A stretch of DNA of 64,000 bases from Streptomyces avicenniae (GTDB lineage Bacteria > Actinomycetota > Actinomycetes > Streptomycetales > Streptomycetaceae), in contig NZ_JOEK01000009.1 in NCBI RefSeq assembly GCF_000719135.1, positions 372,001-436,000 on the forward strand, in the 5' to 3' direction. The notes beneath the pieces were generated by a model. The model had not been told where the DNA came from. It was given only the letters and a program-made list of their open reading frames with translations, and did not search any database. Positions 51,885-60,300 of this stretch are shown in pieces (positions within the stretch are counted from its first letter, which is position 1; the number at the start of each line of letters is the position of its first letter). The position numbers and the translations under genes were made by a program.

Positions 51885-52097
51885 TCATGGACTGACTGTC
51901 GCATTGAGCTTGATGCGCAAACTCAGCGGACGCATGTCCGTCCATACCTCTTCGATGTGAGCCAGGCAGGCAGCCTTGGTACCTGAGAATCCGACCGCGG
52001 TCCAACCGTCCGGGACTTCTTCGTCCTGCGGCCAGATCGAGTACTGCTCCTCGTGGTTCCTCACCACCACGCATTGCGCGTTCTCATCATCGAACAT
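51885..52097 (-). CDS. MbtH-like protein
   Basis: 70 residues with all family marks: [44 protein letters not shown] and [12 protein letters not shown]. MbtH proteins bind adenylation domains and are needed for their solubility or activity, so it serves one or more of the three A domains here. GGGAGG is seven bases before the ATG at 52097. It is divergent from the second condensation gene. Confidence 0.96.
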   Translation of the reverse strand: MFDDENAQCVVVRNHEEQYSIWPQDEEVPDGWTAVGFSGTKAACLAHIEEVWTDMRPLSLRIKLNATVSP

Positions 52098-52352
52098 CGT
52101 GTACCTCCCGAAAGAGTTCCAGCACACAATTGTCACGCGCCCAGGTGCTACAACTGCGGATCGACGCAAGCTCTTTGGTGTGCGGGTAACAGGTCATGGC
52201 TACGGCACAGTTGAGTCCGATGCATGGTGATCCGGTCGGGGTGTTGGCGTCAACTGGGTGGAGGGGTACCGCCTCGGCGGGCCGACCGAGGTGGTGGGCC
52301 GTCGCGCTTCGCGTGGTCTGCGGCACTGGGCCCACGAGAGGCCGGGCGGGAA
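52098..52352. other. Divergent promoter region between MbtH and condensation genes
   Basis: No gene is seen. The AT-richer part near 52110-52200 probably carries the MbtH promoter. Confidence 0.4.
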
Positions 52353-52399
52353 CCCTGGCAATCGTCAGGAGTGAGAGGGGAGTACACCGCGCATAGACT
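52353..52399 (+). promoter_or_regulatory. Palindromic box and -10-like element upstream of the condensation gene
   Basis: CCCTGGC-AATC-GTCAGGA (52353-52370), then TAGACTCGTGTCA from 52394 and a CCGAAGGG block. It aligns nearly gaplessly with 42209-42255 and on to the start codon of the GMC gene, so the two promoters share an origin and probably a regulator. Confidence 0.6.
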
Positions 52400-52432
52400 C
52401 GTGTCAGTGCACGAGTGACCGAAGGGTGGGTC

Positions 52433-52549
52433 ATGCGCTCGCCAGTGCTCCCGATAGAGGCCGGGTGGACAGCGTTGCCGAGGTTCCACGACTGGCGAAC
52501 GCGTAGGCAGAGTGCCGAACCCTTCAGGGATAGAGCAATCATCGAGTGA
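52433..52549 (+). CDS. Possible 38-residue leader ORF coupled to the condensation gene
   Basis: ATG at 52433 with GAAGGGTGGG upstream, at the position where the GMC start sits relative to the shared promoter. It encodes MRSPVLPIEAGWTALP and further to a TGA that overlaps the GTG of the condensation gene (GTGA). The condensation start itself has a poor ribosome site, so translational coupling through this ORF is attractive. No family recognised; it may be a leader or the relic of a gene. Confidence 0.4.
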   Translation: MRSPVLPIEAGWTALPRFHDWRTRRQSAEPFRDRAIIE

Positions 52550-53880
52550 CACCGAGCATTCATGTGGCTTCTCATCGACAGGATCCCTACGTGCACCTCT
52601 CCGCACTCACGCCACCTGAGTTGTCGCTCTGGCTCGACACCCAGTTCCTTGAAGCAGACGACTCCAGCTACAACATTGCGATGGCGTTTGTCGCGGTCGA
52701 TATCGACGTCGATCCTTTGCGGCAGGCTCTCCAGTCGCTGGTCAAGCGTCACGACGCGCTGCGTACGTCATTTCCCCTGCTCGTCGATCGCCCCTGCCGC
52801 GCTGTCATCGAGGGGCATGAGCGCGACATCGTGTCCGCCGCCCTACTTCACCGGGAGCAGGTACAAAACCTGGACAGTGCGATTCTTGAGGCCAGGAGTT
52901 TCGCGCTGCTTCCGTTCGACACGGAAAGCGCACCACTGTGGCGCTTCTCGTTGACGCCGTTGGGCGACGATCGTTCACTGCTCACGTTTGTGGGGCATCA
53001 TGTGGCATTCGACGGGCAAGCCTTGGCGTTGCTAGCCAAGGATCTCTTGGCCACGTACCACGGCATGCCAGCACAGTGTTCCCTCCAGCCCAAGGACCTG
53101 GTGGCAGCGATTCATGCGGAGGGCGAGGGTCAGGACCAGCCTGACGCTGGTTCCCTCTTGGCGTCGAATCTTGCCCGTCTGAATTCCTCGCCTCCGAGTC
53201 CGTCACGTGAGCAGGGTCTCATCGGGAGGATGCAGTCGCTCCTTTCGCCTGACTTGCCGACAGTCGTACGTCGGCTGGCAACGAGTGTCGGTGTCACTCC
53301 GTTCGCCGTTCTCCTGGGCTCGATAAGCGCGATGATTGCCAGTCGGACTCGTTCTCCCCACGTCGTCCTGGGCGTCCCCGTCTCCTTGCGCACCAACCCG
53401 TCGTTGCTGCATGTCGTCGGCCACCTCACAGTCGTGGCGCCGCTCAGCCTGCGGTGGCAGGTTGATACGGATCGTTTTGTCGAGGTCCTGCCCCGCATCG
53501 GCGACGAGCTACTCGACCTCTTCACTGTGACCGAAAGATTCTACGGAGTCCAGCAGAAGCGAAGCCTGGAGGAGAGCTATCGGCTGCCCCGGCGCTGGCC
53601 GACTCCGGACTTTGTTGTCGGTTTCCCTCCGGAGCTGACCTCAGCTCACACGGATAACGCACTGGGGCAGGAAATTCCACTGGAGATTCCCCGATCCAGG
53701 TATGACCTCAATATTCAGTTCGAACGCCCAGGTGGCACCTGGGCGATTTCGCTTGCTTTCAATACGTCGATCTATCGGGAAGACCAGCTGCGATCCTGGG
53801 TTTCCGGCATGGAGACCATACTGCTGCAAGCCTACAATTCCCCGCTGAGCACGATCGAGGATGCCCTGGTCGAGAAGTGA
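52546..53880 (+). CDS. Free-standing NRPS condensation-domain protein
   Basis: 444 residues, one complete condensation domain. The catalytic motif is intact, HHVAFDG (His151-Gly157). N-terminal LSLWLDTQFLEADDSSYNIAMAF and RQALQSLVKRHDALRTSF are the usual C1/C2 elements, and VVLGVPVSLRTNPSLLHVVGHL the C5 region. GTG start coupled to the preceding short ORF; its stop overlaps the next carrier gene. It can supply the condensation activity missing from the two A-T proteins. Confidence 0.9.
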   Translation: MTPSIHVASHRQDPYVHLSALTPPELSLWLDTQFLEADDSSYNIAMAFVAVDIDVDPLRQALQSLVKRHDALRTSFPLLVDRPCRAVIEGHERDIVSAALLHREQVQNLDSAILEARSFALLPFDTESAPLWRFSLTPLGDDRSLLTFVGHHVAFDGQALALLAKDLLATYHGMPAQCSLQPKDLVAAIHAEGEGQDQPDAGSLLASNLARLNSSPPSPSREQGLIGRMQSLLSPDLPTVVRRLATSVGVTPFAVLLGSISAMIASRTRSPHVVLGVPVSLRTNPSLLHVVGHLTVVAPLSLRWQVDTDRFVEVLPRIGDELLDLFTVTERFYGVQQKRSLEESYRLPRRWPTPDFVVGFPPELTSAHTDNALGQEIPLEIPRSRYDLNIQFERPGGTWAISLAFNTSIYREDQLRSWVSGMETILLQAYNSPLSTIEDALVEK

Positions 53881-54179
53881 ATCGCCACGACTCCACAGGC
53901 GCTGGAAGAGGAGAAATGACGCGTGATGAGACGGACGATGACTCGGGCTCTCGTGAGGGCATCCTTGCGGCGTTGCTCGAAACGTTCTCGCGGCTGCTCC
54001 CCGGGGCGAAGGTGACGCCGAACACGCACTTCTTCGACGCGGGCGGGACGTCTCTCGACGGTGTCAAGCTCCTCGCCGCGGTCAAGCGGTCCTGGGGGGT
54101 GTCGCTGCGGCTCAGGGACCTGGTCACGGCCCCATCGCCCGGGTCCCTCACCGACCTGATCCTCGTCCGACTGTCATGA
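53877..54179 (+). CDS. Free-standing peptidyl carrier protein 3
   Basis: 100 residues. A variable N-terminus is followed by a carrier domain with HFFDAGGTSLDGVKLL (Ser59). GTG start overlaps the stop of the condensation gene (GTGA), so it is almost certainly the partner of that protein. It may carry the acyl donor or the amino acid loaded by the SerRS-like ligase. Convergent with the TauD-like gene. Confidence 0.88.
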   Translation: MNRHDSTGAGRGEMTRDETDDDSGSREGILAALLETFSRLLPGAKVTPNTHFFDAGGTSLDGVKLLAAVKRSWGVSLRLRDLVTAPSPGSLTDLILVRLS

Positions 54180-54340
54180 GCGCACGACGCGGGTAGGCGT
54201 CCACGAGGGCGGTGCGGCCCCGAGCGGATCGCCCCCCTGGCGCAGGGCGAGCCGGTCGGCCACTTCGGCGAGGCCGGGCTTGCGTCGAGCACGGCAAAGG
54301 CAGCGGACAGCACGGCTGCGTTGTCGCAGTGTCGGGATCT

Positions 54341-55252
54341 CTAGAGGGAGAGTGAGACGGGAGCGCCCAGGCTGGTGAAGAACAGCGGGTTGCCGGTATA
54401 AGGCCGATGGCCATGTGCGGTGAGCATGTTGTCCGCGACCAACAGGTCTCCGGCTTGCCAAGGGATGACTGTGGAGATCTTGGTATATGCCTCATTAATG
54501 AGGGAGACCTCGCCCGCGGTCAGTGGAGAGCCGTCACCGTAGCTCGTCTCCATCGGGATGTCCGGCCCGAATACTCGGCGGAGAACCGCCAGGTCTCGTG
54601 GCTCAAGGCTCGCGGAGTTGAAGAACGCCGCCTGGTTGAACCAGCACTCCTCACCCGTCTCCGGATGGACCACTGTCGCCGGTCGGCGGCGGACCGTGCG
54701 CAGTGCGCCGTTGGAAACCCGTGTGTGATCGATTCCGATCGTCGAGAGAAGATCGGTCAACGCGTCGTAGGAGTCGAGACCGAAAGCCTCACGCCAATCC
54801 ATCCCGAATTCACCGTGGAACACGCGCGTCAGCGTCCAGCCCAGTTCCCGGAAGCGGCCCACGAGTTCATCCGGCAGACGGCGCAGCAGCTCGCGCGCAT
54901 CGGCGATGCAAGCTTCCCCGCCCGTTTCCGGTGGACGCACGCACGCGGTCAGCGTGATACGGGGAACGATCGTGCTGAACGTTTCTTCCTGATAGGGGCA
55001 CAGTTCGCGTTCGGCTGGCCATTCGATCGGTGAAGTGACTCCGTCGCCGTACACCGTGCGCTGGCCGAACAGTTCCGTCGCCCGATACCGTTGCACGCCG
55101 AGAGATTCCCTGACGGCCGCGAGATCGCCAGGTTCGCGGATATCGAGACCGCGAACGAGAACCGCGCCTTGAGTAAGAACCGTGCTGCGGATGTCGTCGG
55201 CCGCGTTCAGCAGCCAGTCGTCTCCCGTACTCACCAAGGTCAGGGGCGCCAT
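54341..55252 (-). CDS. TauD/TfdA-family (SyrP-like) dioxygenase with altered iron-binding motif
   Basis: 303 residues from the ATG at 55252, which has GAGGAG upstream; the frame could extend to 55363 without a ribosome site. It resembles SyrP-type amino acid hydroxylases: RPPETGGEACIADARELLRRLP, PATVVHPETGEECWFNQ and the distal His280 in DNMLTAHGHRPY. The first triad motif, normally HxE in LHQE, reads CPYQEE, so His is replaced by Tyr87. Iron binding may be weakened or use another residue. Likely beta-hydroxylation of a carrier-bound amino acid if active. Last gene of the cluster on the right. Confidence 0.8.
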   Translation of the reverse strand: MAPLTLVSTGDDWLLNAADDIRSTVLTQGAVLVRGLDIREPGDLAAVRESLGVQRYRATELFGQRTVYGDGVTSPIEWPAERELCPYQEETFSTIVPRITLTACVRPPETGGEACIADARELLRRLPDELVGRFRELGWTLTRVFHGEFGMDWREAFGLDSYDALTDLLSTIGIDHTRVSNGALRTVRRRPATVVHPETGEECWFNQAAFFNSASLEPRDLAVLRRVFGPDIPMETSYGDGSPLTAGEVSLINEAYTKISTVIPWQAGDLLVADNMLTAHGHRPYTGNPLFFTSLGAPVSLSL

Positions 55253-55506
55253 GATGACTCCTCGGTCGCGAATCGGAATCGGTGTCGGCACGTGGATGCC
55301 TGCAGATCGGGTTCGCCACAGGTGATCGATCGACTCTATCAACGCCGGGGACGGACGTGCCATGGTCGATGCCGGTACGAATATGGGCCGTTATCGCGAG
55401 GGACAGGGCTTCGTGGAGTCCCTCACCACCTTGAGTCGATCTGTCGTCGGGTCATGAGGGCAGCAGGCGGGAGGCGCACTTCTCGTGGCGGTTACGATCC
55501 GACCGT

Positions 55507-56625
55507 TCAGGAGGTGAGCCTCCTGAGGAGGTCGGCGTTGGCGGCGAGGTCGTGGCCGAGGGTCACGGCGTGGCGGGGAAGGCGGGTGAGCAGTGCGGTG
55601 ACGGTTTCGCGGCTGGTCGCGTGGCCGCCGCCGTCCACGCCGCCCGCCAGGCCGAAGACGTCGGGGTAGCGGTCTTCGGTCGCGCCGGTCATGAAGTCGT
55701 GGTCGTGCACGGTACGGGAGTGCTGCCGCACCGTTGGTACGGCGTCCGGGGTGACCTGGGGGAACAGCAGGTGTGCGGCGCGGCCCGTGCTGGCGAGGTG
55801 GATGCCGAGCCAGGTGGGGAACTGGTCGGGGAAGACCTGGGCCTTCAGCTCGCGCTTCCCCTGCCACAGCGGTTCGCGGCGGCCGGCGAGCAGGGCGTCG
55901 GTCACCTGTGGGTCCTGCGTCGGGTGGAGTGCTTCCCCGGCTTCGAGGCGGTGGCGCACGGTGTCGGACCAGCCGAAGACGTTGAGCAGGCCGAGGCCGA
56001 GCGCGGCGGCCGAGGGCCAGGGCAGGACGGTGACGCCCCCCGCGTCGTCCGGGCGGACGAAGACGCGGTCGTTGGCCAGCAGCCGCCAGCCGTGCGTGGC
56101 GAGGGTGAGGGCGGTGGTGGTCTTGCCCGCGCCCTTGCCCCCGAAGGACAGCACCACCTGGCCGTCACGTTCGACGGCCGAGGCGTGGAGCACCGTCCAC
56201 CCGTCACGCAGGAGCACGCCACGGACGGCTTCGCGGACGAGGCGGGCGGCGGCGGTGGCCACCTCCCCGGGATCGGTGCCGAAGATGCTCAGCCGTGCGG
56301 CGTGGGTCTGCGCGCGGTAGGCGAGCGCGGTGGCGGGGCTGACGGCGGTGACGACCCGCTCGGCGTGCTCCCGGGCGACGAGCAGGGGCGTCCGGGCGTA
56401 CGCGACGGTCGCGTGGTCGGCGCCCGACACCTCGGCGGCGAGGCTGGCGTACCGCCCTGGATCGACCTCGGCCACCAGCAGCGGGGCGGCCGTCGGCTCC
56501 TCGGCCGGGACGGTCTCGGCCGACCACCACGGCCGGACGTACCGGGCGCACCAGTCGGTGACGGAAGCGGTGTGCGAAGTGACGGTCGCCGCGGCGTCGG
56601 CGGTGGTCAGTCGGACCGCGTGCAT
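55507..56625 (-). CDS. P-loop protein resembling HPr kinase/phosphorylase C-terminal domain
   Basis: 372 residues from the ATG at 56625. A Walker A FGGKGAGKTTTA (161-172) within LHASAVERDGQVVLSFGG and followed by LANDRVFVRP is typical of HprK-like ATPases found with peptide-maturation or signalling genes. The N-terminal 140 residues are unassigned. It is downstream of an unknown protein and the CHAT protein on the same strand, apparently a three-gene cassette. Codon use is of core high-GC type, outside the NRPS cluster. Confidence 0.65.
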   Translation of the reverse strand: MHAVRLTTADAAATVTSHTASVTDWCARYVRPWWSAETVPAEEPTAAPLLVAEVDPGRYASLAAEVSGADHATVAYARTPLLVAREHAERVVTAVSPATALAYRAQTHAARLSIFGTDPGEVATAAARLVREAVRGVLLRDGWTVLHASAVERDGQVVLSFGGKGAGKTTTALTLATHGWRLLANDRVFVRPDDAGGVTVLPWPSAAALGLGLLNVFGWSDTVRHRLEAGEALHPTQDPQVTDALLAGRREPLWQGKRELKAQVFPDQFPTWLGIHLASTGRAAHLLFPQVTPDAVPTVRQHSRTVHDHDFMTGATEDRYPDVFGLAGGVDGGGHATSRETVTALLTRLPRHAVTLGHDLAANADLLRRLTS

Positions 56626-56671
56626 CGGGGGACCTGTCTCTCGGGTGCGGTGCGGGTGCAGGGGGGCGGGC

Positions 56672-57370
56672 TCACGGCGTCGTGCCGTGTGGGGCCACCT
56701 CGATGGTGCGCAGCGTGGGGGGCAGGGCGGCGCGGTAGGGGATGAGCCCGAACCTCCGGTGCCTGAGGGTGGCGGCGGCGACAAGGTGGGCGAGGACCGG
56801 CGCGCCGGCCGCCGCCCGGACGACCGTGGTGAGCGTCTCGTCGCCGATCAGCGGGTGGTCGGGCACGGCGCGGAACCGCCACTCGGGGTCGCCGTCCCGC
56901 TCCCCCATCCCCGTCACGAACAGGTCCTCGCCCGCGCTTCCCGGCCCGACCTCGACGCCCGCCTCCACGAGGGCAAGTTGGGCGGTGAACGAGACGGCGG
57001 TCCGCCGTTCGACGGGGCGTGTGCGGGCCTTGGGCGAGAGGGACCAGGCGATCGGCTGCCGTTCCGGGGGCTCGCCAGGTGAGGCGAGCCGGAGGCCGAA
57101 CGCCGCCTCGACCAGCGGGGCGCCGTTCGCCGGTGGGCGGAACGTGCAGGCCAGGCTGAGCAGATGGAAGTCGCTGTGCGGCGCCTCCGCCGCGACGAAC
57201 GCCCCCCACTCCCCGCCGACGGCGCTCGCCTCGGCGGCCGACAGCCGACGCACGGCGGGGGCGCCGATGGAGATGCGGCCGGTCTCGCGCGACTGCGGGG
57301 CGCGCAGGTGCAGCCGTGGTTCCGCGACCAGGTCGATGGGGTGCGTGGCGGACGTGCTGTCGTCGTTCAC
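56672..57370 (-). CDS. Unknown protein of the CHAT cassette
   Basis: 232 residues, no recognised family. It has no signal peptide or membrane segment. Contains SDFHLLSLACTFRPPANGAPLVEAAFGLRL and ARTRPVERRTAVSFTAQLALVEAGVEVG, which look like a beta-rich domain. The ATG overlaps the CHAT stop (ATGA), so it is translationally coupled to the CHAT protein and is probably its substrate, partner or regulator. Confidence 0.6.
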   Translation of the reverse strand: MNDDSTSATHPIDLVAEPRLHLRAPQSRETGRISIGAPAVRRLSAAEASAVGGEWGAFVAAEAPHSDFHLLSLACTFRPPANGAPLVEAAFGLRLASPGEPPERQPIAWSLSPKARTRPVERRTAVSFTAQLALVEAGVEVGPGSAGEDLFVTGMGERDGDPEWRFRAVPDHPLIGDETLTTVVRAAAGAPVLAHLVAAATLRHRRFGLIPYRAALPPTLRTIEVAPHGTTP

Positions 57371-60300
57371 AGGGGTGTCTCCTGGTGCTCGGGCCGGGCG
57401 TCGTCGGGGCCGGGCGGTGTGCGCCAGTCCCCGACGAAGCAGAACGCGCCCCAGTCACGGTGGGCGGGGAACCGCGCGCGGGTGGCGAGTTGGGCCGCGC
57501 GGTAGGCGGCGCGGCGGTCGGGTGAGGCGCCCAACTCGCGGTAGAGCGTGGCGAAGAAGTGGGTGGAGACCTCCGGGTGCACGGGCCACAGGCAGCCGAT
57601 GACGGCGGAGGCCCCGGCGGCGAGGAAGGCGGCGGGCAGCCCCTTGAGGTTGTCGTTGACGTCGAACCGGCCGAGCGCCGATTCGCAGGAGCTGAGGGTG
57701 ACAAGTTCGACGCCGCGCAGGTCGGCGCGCAGGATGTCGTGGGCGAACACCCGCCCGTCGTCGTCGCCTTCGGGGGTGAGGTGGAGGCACTGGTACCAGG
57801 AGGCCCACTCGTTGTGCCTGCCGTGGGCGGCGACGTGGACGTAGCGGGCGCCGGGGATGTCCGCCAGGAACCGGCGGGGTGTGGCGGCGGGGCCGGTCAC
57901 GGCGGCGCCGCCGAAGGGCTCGGCGACCCGCGCGGCGTGTTCTTCGAGGCCCGCGTCCTCGGGGCCGCGTGCGGCGGCGAACGCGACGAGGCCGCCGACG
58001 GTGCGGCCCGTGGCGGGTGTCGGGGGGCGCGGGGCGAGGATGCCGAGGCTCGGCAGGTGGGTGACCGTCCAGTCGTCGGCGAGGGCGCGGCCGTTCGGGC
58101 TCAGCAGGTGGTGGGGGACGTAGTGCAGGGGGCCGTTGGGCCAGACGCACAGGTGGCGTTTGCCGTGCGCCTGCCAGGTGGGGAGCAGGTCGGCGAGGGG
58201 GCCGAGGAACGTCTCGGCGTCCTGCGTGAGCCGTTGGGCGCCGTCCCGGCTGACGGCGCGGTGGAGGGGGTCGGCGGTGACGCCTCGGCGCAGTCGGCTG
58301 ACGGGCAACGCGATGGGTGAGACGGCGAGTTGGTGCGCGCCGCGCGTCATGCGCAGCAGGCCGCCGTCCAGGTCGGGGATGCGCGTGGAGCCGTGCCACA
58401 TGTCCTCGCGCGTGACGGCCAGGACGCGCAGTGCCATGCACGGCCGTCCGTCGGTGGGGCGTGGCATGTGCCCGAGGAACAGGGAGACGAGCACCGTGTC
58501 GGGGTCGATGCGGGCCTGGATCTCGTCGGGGAGGACGGGCAGCGCGGCCGGGCCGCGGGCGGCGTGCAGTCCGGCGCTGAGCCAACGGTCCACGGCGCGC
58601 TGGTGGTTGCGCTGCTCGGCGCCTTCGGTCCCGTCCGGCTCGGCCTCGCCCTCGGCGACGTAGAACAGCATCCCTTCGACGTTGCCGGGGAGTTCGGCGT
58701 CCGGCGGCGGATCGTCCGCCTCGTCCGCGGCGCGTGGGCGGTCCAGGCGCGCGGCGAGCCACGGGGGCGGGTCGAACGGGCCAGCCGCCGCGAGGACGCC
58801 GGTCAGGGCGAGGGACTTGGCGACCTGGTGGAGGATCAGCAGGACGCCGGGCGAGACGGTCCCGCCGGTGACCGCGAGCAGGGTCCGCTGCCAGAGGTCG
58901 CGCAGCGCCCACGCCTCGCCCTCGTCCCGCCCGCCGCCCAGGAGGACCGCGGCCGGGACCATGGCCAGCGCGGCGGTGCGCGCCTCCTCGTCCGCGCAGC
59001 GCTCGGCGCAGTGGACGACGGCTTCGAGGTCGGCGAGGGCGGAATCGATCTGTCCGCAGGCCGCGTTGGCGGTGGCCGCGGCGGCGTGCCGTTGGGCGGC
59101 GGCGCCGGGATCGGTGTCCTCGATCCGCAGCGCCGCGCCGTGTGCCAGCCGGGCGTCCAGGTAGGTGAGCGGGTGGTGCACTTCCCTGGACCCGGCCCAC
59201 TCGGGCGCCGTCCGCCTGGCCTCGGCCAGGAGCTCCCTGCCGAGGTCCTCGGTGCCGGGCCCGTGGGCGTGGGCGGCGAGGTGGACGAGGGCGGCGGCGC
59301 GTCGGGACGGCGGCCAGTCGCCGTCCGCCATGACGGGACGCAGGTGGCCGAGGGCGCGCCGTACGTCGTCCAGCCCGGGGCCGCAGCGCAGCCGGTCGCC
59401 GGGGAGGACGTGCACGGCCGAGCCCCACCAACGGCGTTGCTGCGCGGGGTCGGTGGGGGGCGGCAGCTGGCGCTCGGCGAGCCGGAGGAGCTGGTACGTG
59501 AGGTCGGGACGGCCCGCCTCGTCCAGCAGGTCGAGGGTTTCGGTGCAGACGGACAGGCCCTCGTGCGGCGGCAGGTCGGTGAGCGGTACGGGCAGGAGGT
59601 CGGTGACGTCGCTCGGCAGTGCCAGTTCGCCGCTGAGGGTGAGGATGCGGAGCACGTAGAGGAATGCGAGCGGGTCGCGGGCGGGGTGCAGCAGATCGAG
59701 CGCCGCCCTGGCGGCCGTCAGGATCTCGCGGTCGTGGCCCGGGCCTTCCGTCAGGCCAGCGAGGAACGACAGCGCCTCGGCCAGGGCTTTCAGCACGCGG
59801 CCACGCAGGTGGCCCGTGGCGATCCCGGCCGCCTCCCTGAGGTGGCCGACGGCCTCGGTGACCGATTCCGCGGGGTCGGGCATCGTGACGTGGACGGGTG
59901 CGGCGGACGGGTCGCCCGCGGGCTCGTCGTGCGGTCCGACGGCCTGGAGCCGGGCCTCGCGCCGCAGCCACAGGTGGTGGGCGCCCGCGAAGGAGAGCCC
60001 GGCCATGTGTCCGGCGTACGGGGTGAGGTGCAGCAGCCCGGTGACGAACAGGGTCTCGGCGAGTTCGTCGGCGGCGGCGGGGTCCTGGTCGGGCCTGAGC
60101 GTGGCGATCTGCCGGTCGAGGAGTGCGCGGGCGCGCCGGAGGACGGCGCCGTTCGGCGTGTGGACGAGGCTTCTGCGGGCCGCCTCGACGTAGAGGTCGG
60201 CCGCCGACCACCACAGGCCGCCGCGGGCGGTTCCCCAGCGGGGGCCCGCGACGGCCATGGCCAGGGTGAGGGCGGGCAGCAGGCGTTGCTCGGGCCCGGT

